Shown one piece after another: positions 1-10,726 of a DNA stretch of 64,000 nt; within the stretch, counting starts at the first letter, position 1; the number at the start of each line of letters is the position of its first letter. The notes below the pieces were generated by a model, which was not told the origin of the DNA, did no database searches, and saw only the letters and a program-made list of their open reading frames with translations. The DNA is from Platycnemis pennipes (Eukaryota > Arthropoda > Insecta > Odonata > Platycnemididae). The DNA lies in contig OW121858.1 in NCBI GenBank assembly GCA_933228895.1, positions 34,495,859-34,559,858 on the forward strand. Reading direction: 5' to 3'. The position numbers and the translations under genes are program-made.

Positions 1-461
1 CGCGAGTCCATGGTCAACTGACGGAAATTGCAATATTTTATATAAACAAATATTTGTTGTTCGCATCGATTTTTTTACATTTAAAATGTATTTATTGTAT
101 TTTTCTGAGCGTGCAGAAATTTTAAATGATGCTCTAACGTTCATATTGACGGATTTAGTGCACTTCTAATCCAAATCGACTGTTCTCTAACTCCGTTGAT
201 ATTAACGTTAGAATTTCGTTAGAAATTTCCATGCGGTAAGCAAAAAAAGATGAATTCATTTCTAACATTGGATTTCTAAAGTAAGTAACAAATATTTTTT
301 TGGAAAAAACACTGCAAATTACAGTAGTTGACCGCGTGGAGAGGATAGGAAGGGGTCGACCTGAGCGGCCGAGGAACGGCCTGGGCTCGCTCTAAGCCGG
401 ATCTCGAGGGGCGACCGCGTACGTGCGTCTATTGTTTCCGCCACGGTCACTTTCATCCGAC
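1..461. other. Intergenic, nothing recognised
   Basis: No coding region or repeat family is recognised. The first 310 bases are AT-rich. The stretch from about 330 to 460 is distinctly richer in G and C and may be the start of the repeat described next. The short open frame on the minus strand here has no recognisable domain and I do not call it. Confidence 0.5.
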
Positions 462-575
462 CTGTGCCGCATAGGAGCGGCATTCGTTGGTTAAGGTAGG
501 AAAATTCACGCCGCACATATGAGGCATTCGTTGTTTAGGGAAGAATATCCTGGCCGCACAGGTGCGGCATTCGGC
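462..575. repeat. Short tandem repeat with GCCGCAC/GTGCGGC hairpins
   Basis: About 2.5 diverged units of roughly 50 bp, each containing a version of GCCGCAC followed by GGCATTCGTTG or GGCATTCGG. The last unit has the palindrome CCGCACAGGTGCGG, a potential cruciform. It lies in a local GC-rich patch of otherwise AT-rich DNA. It may be the edge of a mobile element, but no element type is identified. Confidence 0.55.
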
Positions 576-898
576 GCGAAAGGGTTTTATCAACAATAAA
601 TTCTACAAGGTCTAGAGGTTTGGAGAGCATAGTATATTACGAACAAAATAATATAGTATGAGCATATAACAGTATATTAAGTTCAGTAAACTCGTGAATT
701 TGTAAGTCGGTGCCCCCTAAGAATTTTGCTACCCCCCAAAGGCACCCCTAGACCCAACACCCAATGAGAGAGGAAATTTACAAACAGAGAAAGACGCTCA
801 GTTATCGTTCCTTGACTACTACTCGGAGAATGCGGGGACTCACACGTCTGCTAATTTGCAAGGCTGTGAGCAAAATTGTCTACATGTTTCCTACGCGA
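576..898. other. Intergenic, nothing recognised
   Basis: AT-rich sequence with no supportable gene. It includes a run of C-rich words near 710-760 but no recognisable repeat terminus. Confidence 0.5.
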
Positions 899-1048
899 AT
901 GGGGAACATGCACTATTTTTTATAACTCATTGAATGTGAAGTTTATTAGCTGAAATGTGCTTGCCGAAAATTTTGCTGAATATCTAAGTTGCGTTACTAA
1001 GATATAATACTCTTTAAAAATTGTACTTTTTCGGCAGCTCAAAAACAC

Positions 1049-1068
1049 GACGTCATCGAATGACGTCA
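1049..1068. promoter_or_regulatory. CRE palindrome (TGACGTCA) inside MITE copy 1
   Basis: GACGTCAT and ATGACGTC face each other across three bases (1049-1067), and the right half completes an exact TGACGTCA (1061-1068), the CREB/ATF binding consensus. The same arrangement is kept in the copy at 21340-21359, and TGACGTCA also occurs in the partial copy at 16758-16765. Binding is inferred from the motif alone. Confidence 0.5.
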
Positions 1069-1485
1069 CGGCACGGTGTCACTATGGGCGTTGTTTATTG
1101 GTTTATGCGTGGAGGTTAGTTGTTAAATTAATACTTGACGATAAGTATGTATTCATCTCATTTATTTATTGCAATGAACGATTGTATTTCGATTTTTTAT
1201 TTACGTAGTATGGATGGTAACGAGCAAATCGTCAATTAATTATATAATACCTGTTTAGTGCCCAGGAATTTCTACTACGTCTATGCAATCGCTGTTTTTT
1301 TCAAGAGCAACGCCGTCATAAGGGAGTCAACCACAGGAAATTGTCTGAATGTGCTTTTTTAAGTATTTTTTCGGTCATCGTTTCGTTCGAGAAACGGCTA
1401 AAAACCTCAAAACAATATATTCACTTCGTTCTCTATTAAAAACAAATGTCTGTCTCCGTAGCAATATGGAACCTATACCGTGCAG

Positions 1486-1516
1486 TGACGTCAGAAGGCG
1501 TTTCAGGTCACGTGAC
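1486..1516. promoter_or_regulatory. CRE plus GTCACGTGAC E-box pair in MITE copy 1
   Basis: An exact TGACGTCA (1486-1493) is followed 13 bp later by the 10-bp palindrome GTCACGTGAC (1507-1516). The latter equals the CLEAR/extended E-box bound by bHLH-zip factors of the MITF/TFEB and USF types. The spacing and both motifs are identical in the copy at 21776-21796. Function is inferred from the consensus. Confidence 0.5.
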
Positions 1517-1668
1517 TTTCGTCGATTTCCGGGAACATTTTAAATTCATTCAATAATCTTTGTGGTGGGCGTAGAAAAATTTGGTTTATATATTTAAATT
1601 GGTGAGAAAATTTCGCATCAAGTACATCATTAATCTTCGAGAAAAAAATTTCATGCATATTCCCCATT

Positions 1669-2616
1669 GAACGGTCACACCACAAGGTGCAATGGTACAT
1701 ATAGAGGTACAAAGTATATACCTTTGTATCTTTGTACCACAAAGGTACAAAGTAATCGAAAAACAGAGTGAAGGGGCTTCTATCTGGCCCCTTCATGAAG
1801 CACTCTGCCTTCAATTTAATTTTTGTTTGTGCCAGGTATTATGCTTCTTAACATTTTTCAAAAATCATAACTTAGGCCTACTAAATAGGTATGCTGTTAA
1901 GAATCATAAAATATTTTCTTTCCGCAAATATTACTCAGCGAAGTCCTGTGCTGTCTGTCTGCTGTTATAGTTGCGACATAGAAGCCTAGTGAAGTTTATG
2001 GAGCGTGTAAAATGTAAGTGATATGCAGTACTTTAATTGTGGTCTCATTCGTTGGTTTGATGCGTAAAAAAAGATCAAAGAAGCTTATAGACTATAGTGT
2101 GTGATATGGCTGATGATTAAACACATCATTTATGCGTTTTCTTATCAATGGGAGGTGTTACAACCCCCAAGACACTCCATCCCGGATACGCCTATGGAAT
2201 TAGAGGTTTATTGGGGACTGCTACACCCCCCGTATTTTTTTTCTGAATATAAAACATTAATTAAATACTAAACAAAAAATAAATTTCCTAAATATATTTA
2301 ACATCAATCATGAAACATTGCTTTTGTCGTGGGAATGCCATCGTTCCATTCCTTGAAACCAATTCGCCTCAAGCGAACGAACAGATTCGAGGAATGGAAT
2401 AGTTAGTTCGAAATTCAATTAAATAAGAAATTCACGTTGAAACAAAAAGAAAAAAAAACTGCCTCTCACTCCTTTACTCAATCACTTCGAGATAAGGAAT
2501 GCTGGCAGAATGTTATCTCTCTCTCCAGACTGCGACGTCAAGGTGTTTCCATTTCCTCGTGATTATTCGTGCGAAGTAGCCGTTACTTCGAGAGGACATT
2601 CCATCGCTGTCTCGTC
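1669..2616. other. Intergenic with short hairpins
   Basis: No gene is supported. A small perfect hairpin, CTTTGTACC-acaaa-GGTACAAAG, lies at 1730-1752, with a further copy of its right arm at 1706-1714. Around 2340-2400 the words TTCCATTCCTT and AGGAATGGAA form a looser inverted pair. Confidence 0.5.
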
Positions 2617-2690
2617 CACTGACCAGCACTGCCCAGCACGGACCCGCACTGACCAGCACTGCTCAGCACTGACCAGCACTGACCTCGTCC
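2617..2690. repeat. Decamer minisatellite (GACCAGCACT)n
   Basis: Seven consecutive 10-bp units match or nearly match GACCAGCACT, with variants GCCCAGCACG, GACCCGCACT and GCTCAGCACT. Ten is not a multiple of three, so the open frames crossing it read as low-complexity peptide on either strand. I regard those as by-products of the repeat. Confidence 0.85.
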
Positions 2691-2854
2691 CAGTGAGTTG
2701 CAGACCATATATCCTGGACGTAAGTAGATTCCCAGAGCATTCATGATCATGAAATTCCCTTTTTCGCAAAGGAAACGCAATCATAGTGCATCTACTGCAA
2801 CAAGATAAGCGACGTTGTAGTGAGAACGAGTTAGTCTCGCTATTATTATCCAGT

Positions 2855-2912
2855 TCTCGGTGTTATTACCCACACACCTTTACGGTGGCTTGCAGGGTAT
2901 TATGTAGAATCA
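2855..2912 (+). mobile_element. LINE family A 3' tail (fragment)
   Basis: The words CCCACACACCTTTACGGTGGCTT and GCAGGGTATTATGTAGA match the 3' terminal segment seen in longer copies at 7900-7965, 9236-9290 and 13985-14045. Only the tail is visible here; no reverse-transcriptase residues are recognised upstream. Confidence 0.7.
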
Positions 2913-3434
2913 TGTACGCTTGGATCATCTCATATAAGTATACCAGTGTGTCTGGAAAGAACCAATGATTTCGGTATATTTCCAACCCGTCTGTTTTCAA
3001 ATTGAGATTATCAACAAACTTTATGAGCCTGTTTTAATTTTCCATGGCAACCGCGTATCTACCATCAACAACGCTGAGGTTTCTCCATTAAAATACATAA
3101 GTTGATATATTTATTACATGACAGTCACTCCATATTAAATCATCAAATGTTTCAGTAAATATCGAGCTTCACCATCTCAGATTTCAACGGTTTTACATGA
3201 TGCACACAAACAAAAGGTGTCTTTAGAAAGCTTATGAAGTGTTCTCGAGAGTAAAGTATTTTTAATGGACCTTTTGCAAGAAGAAGTTCGTTTAAGTACT
3301 GTAAATGTAACTTCCGTAACTCAATTTTTTTAAAGTTTAGTCTAAAATGACACCAAGCAAAAATGAAAAAAACGTTTCTCCTAAAAAAACAGATATACGT
3401 GTCTACTGTGTGAATATATTAATATGTTTATAAA
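2913..3434. other. Intergenic, nothing recognised
   Basis: AT-rich with frequent stops in all frames and no recognised repeat. Confidence 0.5.
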
Positions 3435-3605
3435 AGGTTCATGTGAGACAGGGAATAAAAATTATTAAATTATTGCTTAAAAACGTTCTAATGCTTTTAT
3501 GTGCTGAATGAATTGTTCTGTGTTTTTTAGGGGTTAAGGAGTTATGGTTGGTGTAAAGTAGTGCTCAATTTCCACTGACAATGGGGTTGAAGACACACAC
3601 CTTTC
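3435..3605 (+). repeat. Left arm of a ~170-bp inverted repeat
   Basis: This segment matches the reverse complement of 5325-5505. The shared words include TTTTTTAGGGGTTAAGGAG, TATGGTTGGTG and CAATTTCCACTG. The arms enclose the decayed coding segment at 3819-4805. This would fit a DNA transposon of about 2.1 kb with long, degraded terminal repeats, or an inverted duplication of its subterminal sequence. A partial third copy of the outer half of the arm (GTACTAATGTTGTTCTTTG) lies at 3680-3720. Confidence 0.6.
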
Positions 3606-3818
3606 AACAATACTATTTTTACCCTTCATTATACTATGTGGGATAGGGTTTATAAATTATGAAAACAATAATAATTTAAAAGTACTAATGTTGTTCTTTG
3701 AGGTGCTGAAATAATTGAAATACAAGGAAAGTTCTCTAGGAGGAGTTTGAAGACTTAATAAGAAGAATATCTTTTTTTTTTATTTCGAAAACTCACCTGT
3801 AAGGGCCTGCTTAGCTGT

Positions 3819-4805
3819 GTGGTGTGCAGTTTAGAAAATGAGTGCAGCATGCTATCGCGCTGCAATGAAATCCCAGGAGTTTTGAATGCAAGTGAAGCTC
3901 TCCGTAGGGAGTTGGAAGATTTTGATGATGAGGAAACAAAAGTGATGTTCAAACAATGGATTGCAACTGATCGGTGTGAGCTGACCACTTGCGTTCTTCC
4001 GTTCGAAAAATGTTTAGAAAAAGGTGTTAGACATGCTGGAACGGATAAAAGTCCATCATTTTGTCAGTAAAATGCAAGAAAAATACCTAGAATCGAAAAA
4101 CAAAATTCAGAAAAGTGAAGATTGCATAATTTTAGGATATTTTTCTGAGTACTTTTCTTTCGTTCTGCAGGATGAAGTTCAATCCTATCATTGGTCAAAA
4201 GAACATGCAACCCTACAACCTTTTGCTGCGTACTATAGAGAGTTTGGAGAATTTACAAACAAAAGATTTGTGTAATAAGTGATTCAATGGAACAAAATAA
4301 AACCTCTTTCCATTCCTTTCAGAGGTTGATAGGAACCAATGTGAGAAGTGCATTTCTTGAGCTACGAAAATTAATGAATTTTTCTGACGGATCAGCTGCA
4401 TAATATAAAAACAAACCTGAGCCATCATTGGGAAGATTTTGGTGTGGAGGCAGAATGGCATTTCTTTGGTACATCGCATGGATTAGGGCCTTGCGTTGGC
4501 ATAGGTGGAACGATTAAAGTGATAGTGAGGAAGGCAAGTCTCAAGATGACGGAAAAAATCACAAAAACTCTCCCATTTCAATGTTCAACAATTGTTCTGA
4601 TAATATAAAAAATCTAACATTTTCCTTTTCTTCGGCTACTAATATCGAAGAGACGAAGAAATCACTTCATCTGTGAATATGCGCAGGCAGTTCCAATTCC
4701 ACAGACAAGATCTCTGCATAGTTTTACTGTTGCCGACAAATATACACTTCATGTACGAGTGACATCCGCATCAGAGACTTTCAGAACCGTGATTATCGAA
4801 AGGAA
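3819..4805 (+). pseudogene. Decayed transposon-type ORF (uncharacterised arthropod family)
   Basis: Conceptual translation in shifting frames gives conserved-looking pieces in order: FKQWIATDRCEL (about 3949-3985), HHFVSKMQEKYL and ILGYFSEYFSFVLQDEVQ with YHWSKEHATLQPF (4044-4230), EWHFFGTSHGLGPC with GIGGTIK (4449-4520), and a C-terminal piece with IPQTRSLHSF (4690-4730). From memory these resemble a large, uncharacterised, repeat-associated family in arthropod and cnidarian genomes, in which an SHGKGPCDGLGG-like motif precedes the end of a catalytic-looking domain. I cannot confirm this without a search. At least one frameshift near 4030 and several stops after 4270 show it is inactive. The inverted repeat arms around it support a mobile-element origin. 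Confidence 0.6.
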
Positions 4806-4810
4806 TATGT

Positions 4811-5324
4811 TAAATCCGACAATATCCATACAGAGAGAGAGAGAGTGTCAACTCTTTTGTAAGGGAAGGCACGCACTAGATTCAAGGAATTACTCGACTC
4901 AGCACAAACTCATAGTATCGCTGATTAGGGCAATATGTGTGTGGTTGAAGTGAGTACAAGAATAAAAAATATCACCACGAGCATACATCATATAAACAGT
5001 GAATAGAAGAGAACACAATGGTTTTGCAACGATATCTACGTGAACATATATTTAATAAGATAGAAATCAAAAGAAATCTCCATGAAGAGCGCATATATGT
5101 AGATATAAATGTCCTATTTTTTAATGTGAAAAGGAATTAAAATTTCTCCAAAAATTATCATTGAATTTTTAGCAGAGAGTTCTACTCATAGGGGGTATAG
5201 AACTCTGTGACGACGGGTACAGGTTTTCCACTACTAATTCCTTTACCCTTCCCCGTTCCATCCTCCTAGCCTCCCCAGATAATCGGTACGGACTAACTTA
5301 AAACGGAATAACGAGGCTGAAGAT
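4811..5324. other. Non-coding interior of the putative transposon
   Basis: AT-rich, with a (GA)n run at about 4832-4847 and no coding continuity. It lies between the decayed ORF and the right inverted-repeat arm. Confidence 0.4.
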
Positions 5325-5505
5325 AAGATGTGTGTCTGTTTAGGCCGAATGACAGTGGAAATTGTGCTCTGTTTTTCACCAACCATATCTCCTTAACCCC
5401 TAAAAAACACTGAACAATTCTTTCAGCACCTAAAAGAACAACATTAATACTTTTTAAAGCAATGCTTTTATAATCTTTACTCCCTGTCCCACATGAACAT
5501 TGTTC
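5325..5505 (-). repeat. Right arm of the ~170-bp inverted repeat
   Basis: Reverse complement of the arm at 3435-3605, with scattered substitutions and small indels. Sequence outside this arm (5506 onward) no longer matches the left flank, so the repeat edge is probably near 5505. Confidence 0.6.
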
Positions 5506-7119
5506 CTGGACCTGAAATGCATTTCCCTCGTCAATCAATGCGGTTGGGGAGTGCACGAGGAGAAATCGGAACTCATTGAAGAGAAGGAGTTTGGCGCCTA
5601 TCTTGTTAGATGCGGACATACGTGATTGTCACGGAGTCACGGAGTCTTTCAAACGCGAGCAGTTGGCCACTCGCTGTTTTTGCATCGCTATATCTCACTC
5701 TTTTGTCTTCATTCTGGAATATTTGTAATATAGGGTTAATTTGCCCCGAGACTTGTAATACAGACGTGCAAACATCCACACTATCAATTGTAGTAACACC
5801 CTGTTGTCGCTAGGGGAATACGCTCTGTGCAACGCTTCGAATATTTTAATTACGACTTTGAGAGAAATATATTTCGGGAGATTAAGCTTCAACTCAACCA
5901 ATAATTCACTTCCTCATCCACCTACATAATCCAGCATCCATATAAAATCGTCCTTAATTAAAAATGTTTATATTAGTTGCAAATAATTCTACTTCTCCAT
6001 TTGTCTTACGAAACTAAGTAATCATCATCGACTGTCCTGATATACTCAGCGGCTTCAGGTTCCATTTTGTTTAAAATTCATTGCCACCGAATGAATGGAA
6101 TTTCAGTTCGCAATTGCAAGGAGTTTAAGCAATAAGCATTAGCTAGTTGACGAACTTTTCCCGCACTAGATCGATTTAATTTTACTTGTCTCCTTTGAAG
6201 CAACCCCTATGAAATGATTATTGACCTCAGAAATCTATTGCGCATTATAGTAAAGAAGAGAATATGTCGAAAGACAGCTTTGAGACGGACGTCTTATCTC
6301 GTTCGGATGGAAAAAGTGTAAGTAGGTCAGGTATGTGGGATGAGACGTGTTAAGAAAACTGTCCCTCTCCTGCTTCTTACTCTCCCAAGAAAGCTCTCCC
6401 TGTGTTGCCAAGGGGAGATAAGGAATGTGTCTCCTTCGAGGAAATCGTTCGCCATCACAGCTTGATAGAGGAAAGGGAACTTTAAAGACATAAAAGGAGA
6501 TTGAAGAGGATTCCGTCTTACTTGCCGATCACCTTAGACTTCCCCCATTCCTTATAGGCTTAAGGGAATCCGCCTTCTTCAATTAGTTGCCTCAATTTAG
6601 GAACATGTCCGCTGAAATAATAGGTACCCACAAAGGGATTCATCCTTAGTTGCATTATTTAATATTAAAATCGATTTTTCACGGTGTTGAAGAGTGTGGA
6701 AGTATAGTTCACCCATTTCTACAACCATGTGGTGGACAGAATTACTCAAATTATGCGCTAATAATATAAATTTTCAGTTGATAAAAGGAGGGAGAATATT
6801 TGTCCTTACTGTTTTGAGGGATCTCAAAATGGCGTCGCGAGTGTAGATGTAAACACTCGTTGCTCCCTGCTGTCGTCATGGCTACAATAATTGAGCGACT
6901 GAAGGTGATGACTCCACTGACTAATGGCTAGCATGTTATATCTTACATTCTAAGATTTTTGTCAATGGACCGACTTAAATATTTCGATGGATGTCTTCGT
7001 TATCACGGAATCCCTCAAGAAAATACCCTTCTTTCACAGAAAGTTCCTTCCAGCAGGGTTTATGTACCAATCATTCATCATAATACTTTTTCTTCTAATA
7101 GTTATGTAGGAATAAACAT
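5506..7119. other. Intergenic, nothing recognised
   Basis: About 1.6 kb in which I see no coding region with recognisable residues and no repeat shared with the rest of the window. The short open frames here are in different phases and lack similarity to anything I know. Confidence 0.5.
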
Positions 7120-7965
7120 AAGGAAATAAATAAGATTGCTATTGTGAAGTAGGAGTGCAGTAACTTGTTCATTAAATACCTTGGAATAAGACTGACACAT
7201 GACCTTTCCTGGGGTAAGCACATACTTGAAATAATGGGGTAATCTAATCGTAAACTGGGATTCGTCAAAAGAGTATTGGGTAAATGTGACGATCATGTAT
7301 TTCGAGATCTCAGCTACTTTTCCCATGTTAGACCTCATTTGGAATACGCTGCCAGTGTATTATGGGATCCATAGGAAATAGTCCCAAATAATGAAATTGT
7401 GCAGCGAAGATCGGGCAAGATTTGTAAAGGGACGATACGATAATTATATTAGCGTATAACCAGTCTATTAAATGAATTAAATTGGAATCATTGTCAGACC
7501 GTATAGGTTGAAATTTAGATTTAATCTCTTAAACAAATTCCAAGACCATATTTTCAGTGATGGTGTTAAAAATATTTTGCGAACTCCAAATATTACTATG
7601 GTAGACTGGACCGTTAATGTCATTAAAATCAAAGAAATTGATTGCCGATCCGAAATATTCAAAATGTCCTTTTTCCCTCGTACAATTAGATATGCGAATA
7701 ACGGTAAATATGTCCAATCGGAGAGTAGCAATGGTAGCTGCATGTTGGTATGAGTACTTAAAGCTAACCATACTAACAGAATGTTTTTGCATGTTTGCTT
7801 TGCAGTTACTATCTTTTTTAAATAGTGAAGTTCTGACTCGTATATAAATACTATTCCTTTTTTATGTATGATATGTAGTGTATGTTCGGTGAGAAATCAC
7901 CCCCTGCCACACACCTTTGTGGTGGCTTGCAGGGTATTATGTAGGTAGATGTAGATCTAGATGTA
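7120..7965 (+). mobile_element. LINE family A, 3'-terminal RT fragment (inactive)
   Basis: The end of a non-LTR retrotransposon ORF2 is readable: KYLGIRLTHDLSWGKHI, then LGFVKRVLGKCDDHV, then the conserved VRPHLEYAAS followed by WDP (7174-7371). A more degraded stretch follows, ending in a piece that reads FKMSFFPRTIR in intact relatives. These are typical of the region C-terminal to the reverse-transcriptase fingers and palm. In-frame stops (for example after WDP) and frameshifts make it a pseudogene. The 3' end carries the family tail CCCCTGCCACACACC...GGCTTGCAGGG (7903-7945) and a GTAGAT-rich terminus. A 5'-truncated insertion is the natural reading. Confidence 0.85.
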
Positions 7966-8415
7966 ACCTACGGAATACGATACAGAATATTACACGGTGA
8001 GAGGGGACCTGGATTCCGTAGAATTTAAGTACGTTTTCAACTGTTTTTTTATGTATTGGAATAATTTTGTTATGCAACTGAAATCACCTATGTTAAATGG
8101 CTGTGTATTAAGTGAACAAATTAGCCCCTTTAGTTCGTCAAATTTCTTCAAGTAAATAGATATTACAGAATATGATACCTCAGTGTTTAAAATGTTCATG
8201 ATCCCTGGATATTGTTTTCGAAGCCTTTTCATTTTTTAAGTATCAAATATAATCCCTCGATTAAATAAAAAGGGATACTTCTGAATGGCGAAAAAACCAT
8301 TCAATGCCATTCATATGTTCGTGTTACGTCATCAAGGTATAGTTCCCTTTCTTGCCGCTGAACGGCACTGATGATGTCGTTCATTTGACGCACTCAGTGA
8401 AAGAACAATTATTAA

Positions 8416-8647
8416 GGCCGCTTTACACGATACAATTTTTTGTACAATTTCTTGTACAAACGCTTGTATCAACTGAACGAAATTGTACGTTTGTCTGAAT
8501 GGAATTAGAACAGGTTCTCTTTCCCGTTCAGTCATTCAGACAATCGCACAAGCGTTCGTACAATTTGTCGCTTTACACGGTACGATTTCTTCATACAAGA
8601 GTTTGAACAAGAAATTGCACAAAAAATTGTATCGTGTAAAGCGGCCT
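8416..8647. mobile_element. Harbinger-like MITE with 55-bp TIRs and TTA duplication
   Basis: The 232-bp element begins AGGCCGCTTTACACG and ends with its exact inverse. The inverted arms extend about 55 bp with three mismatches. It is flanked by TTA on both sides (8413-8415 and 8648-8650), the target duplication expected for PIF/Harbinger transposons. The centre has a second nested inverted pair (TTGTCTGAATGG against CATTCAGACAA) and an internal variant of the terminal motif (CGCTTTACACGG), so the whole element can fold into one long hairpin. No protein is encoded. Confidence 0.85.
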
Positions 8648-8650
8648 TTA

Positions 8651-9000
8651 AAGGAACTTTTATTTCCGGTTATGTTTCCTACCATTTGTTTTTAGTTACT
8701 TATTTAATGTTATTTTTATTTAGATTGTTTCATATTTACCTGCACATGGTAACTTTACCGCAATAAGAAAATTTGGTTATGCGAATTCATAACGCAATGG
8801 TAAGCCTGAATTCAGTTTATGACATCGAATATATTTCATGCATTCATCGTTATTTTCTAATAACGTCATCGACCAATGACGACGCTCCTATCCAAGCAAG
8901 CTCCTATGAAATATCGGCGTCCGTACCGAAATCGTCCAGGAGAATAGCTGTCTTAATATTTCTATTTATACGCCGGCATATCGTTGCCTATATCCGATAG
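8651..9000. other. Intergenic, nothing recognised
   Basis: No gene or repeat recognised. It separates the MITE from the next LINE tail. Confidence 0.45.
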
Positions 9001-9295
9001 ATTCAAAATGTCATTTTTCACCGTACTATAAGAGAACACAGTAAGTCAGCGTAGCAAAGGGAAATAGGTAATAGGTTTTTAATAATGTTAGAGTAGGCTG
9101 TAGTGCATGATTCATGTATTTACGATAAATTTACCTTTTTATTATTATGTAAATACTAACCACCTAGCTGTGTGTCACCCTATTATATCTAGCACATCTC
9201 CTAGTTGTGTGTCGATGGTACATGTTTGGTGATCTTCACCCCCTGCCACACACCCTCGATGTGGCTTACAAATGGTATTACGTAGATGTAGACAT
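9001..9295 (+). mobile_element. LINE family A, extreme 3' fragment
   Basis: It starts with the remnant of the FKMSFF...TI.EH motif (about 9004-9045), continues through the AT-rich 3' untranslated part and ends in the family tail CCCCTGCCACACACCCTC (9239-9256) and GTAGATGTAG (9281-9291). All earlier parts of the element are missing. Confidence 0.75.
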
Positions 9296-9679
9296 CGTAT
9301 CGAAGGAATCGATTCCCCCTCTGGTATCGTCATTAGAATCTCTATAATTTATCTTTTTAATTGGTATTCCTTGAAAATAGTCAAAGCAACATTTGCAATC
9401 ATTACACAAAGACACATCGGCACACTCGCCTCGTATGTACTTCGAATTCCCGGTTGCCGTCAAACAAAAGCGGACTACGCCGCGCGATCGATTAATCGAT
9501 TTTACTCTGTGCCTCTTAATCGGTCGCGAAAGTTAAATATAAAAAAAATACTCAACCTATTTTAGAATACGTATTAGCGGGAATGAGCATGTATTCTCAC
9601 TTTATAAATTAAACGTGGCAACAACACGTCTGCCATGTTCCGAAGTCAAAATGAGTCAAAAAAGAGCTCGTATTAAAAT
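9296..9679. other. Intergenic, nothing recognised
   Basis: One open frame of 97 codons crosses this stretch (9272-9565), but it starts inside the LINE tail and has no recognisable domain. I do not call a gene. Confidence 0.4.
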
Positions 9680-10336
9680 AGAATGCAACTACAACGCGCT
9701 ACATAATAGCATCATACTCATACATTTATTGTGTGCTATGTGTTCCGCGGGTCTTTACTTTCGCTCGCGCGAACCACGAGGTTGTAAGGCTGGTGGCTAT
9801 CGGCGCTGCAGACCCCGTCGACCCTAAACTTAATTATGATCGACTATTTGAATAAATGCCAAATCGGTAGTTTAATGGTTTAATTCCAAGTACGAATTTT
9901 AACTGTTTACAATGGCGTGTGCTCCGAGTGGGAGCCAGAGGACGACTGCCTGGTCGGCGTCGCCGATTCCCGCCCCTGGTCCTTATATCCACCAACAGGC
10001 CTCAATTCCTGGAAGGGTTGAAGGGGAGGAAGGGACATGGCCCTCCCACAGGAATGTTCCCTGGGTTTCCCCGCCAGGAGGAGAGGCATTGTACTCCCTG
10101 GGCCTTCCCCGGCATACCCTTTACCCGTGGAAGGGGGTATTAGCGCCCACGTGCGCCTGAGGGACACTTGCTGGGTCTGCTGGTCGGGGGCACAAAAGAA
10201 ATGCGACGGAACACTATTGGTTATCACCCTATAGATGATTTTCCATATATTGGTGTTATTTGGATCGGCGTTTATTCATCGAATAACAAATAGCTCTTTC
10301 ACGGGATTTTGAAGTTCGGAGCCACGGTGGAACCAT
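9680..10336 (+). repeat. Dispersed repeat, copy A, split by an insertion
   Basis: The sequence 9680-9740 plus 10214-10336 matches the uninterrupted 180-bp segment at 10727-10904. Shared words include GAATGCAACTACAACGC, ATCATACTCATACA, CGTTTATTCATCGAATAAC and CACGGTGGA. Copy A is interrupted by the 473-bp GC-rich insertion described next, which makes copy B a record of the pre-insertion state. Confidence 0.75.
9741..10213. mobile_element. Solo-LTR-like insertion (473 bp, GC-rich)
   Basis: The insertion begins TGTTCCG and ends CGGAACA, the TG...CA terminal pattern of long terminal repeats. It is flanked by CTATG (9736-9740) and CTATT (10214-10218), a 5-bp target duplication with one mismatch. 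Comparison with the empty site at 10727-10904 shows the flanking sequence continues directly. An AATAAA lies at 9851 and a TTATAT word near 9984. Its 3' two thirds are far richer in G and C than the surroundings, which is why long open frames appear there on both strands; none has recognisable protein features. A non-autonomous TIR transposon with a 3-bp TAT duplication is the alternative. Confidence 0.6.
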
Positions 10337-10726
10337 CTTAAGCTCTATTACTTAGAATTCTTGGTCGAGCACGTAAGAAACTTGGCCGAGGATATTGTTG
10401 GTAGAAAACTACGTTCGATGAATTGGCTAACCTCGTAAAAGAAGGAAATCACGAGCGACCCTCAGTCTAAAGTGTATGCTAAAGATCAATGCGATTTCAG
10501 TTTTTCCCCAAGAGCAGTGAATTTGTCGAAAAAAGCCATCGCAACATCCAAACTAGCGATCCTCGACACAAAGGACTGCATGATGTAGATGACAAAGGAC
10601 ATGTGGATGTAGATATTTTGATATAACCAAATAACCTGTGCCGTATGATTCCACCTATCGATTTAAATACTTGCATGGTCATTGTTCACCCTCTGCCAAT
10701 TACCTCACAGTTGCATTCATTGCATT

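Larger units (their letters stand above)
899..1668 (+). mobile_element. MITE family M, copy 1 (770 bp, full length)
   Basis: The sequence starts AATGGGGAACATGCA and ends with its near-perfect inverse, TGCATATTCCCCATT, one mismatch over 15 bp. A second full copy in the same orientation lies at 21188-21948 and a partial copy at 16606-16955. No transposase is encoded; the short open frames inside are not conserved between copies. This is typical of a non-autonomous DNA transposon. I found no clear target-site duplication, so the superfamily is open. The copies share two CRE palindromes and one GTCACGTGAC palindrome, listed separately. Confidence 0.8.

Noticed and set aside
1503..1970. Opposed open frames around 1503-1814 (-) and 1692-1970 (+)
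   Set aside because: They straddle the MITE end and a hairpin, lack similarity to anything recognised, and the MITE part is not preserved as a frame in the second copy.
9907..10234. Several overlapping open frames on both strands in the GC-rich insertion
   Set aside because: High GC removes stop codons by chance; frames overlap in all phases and have no domain. Better explained as LTR-like sequence.
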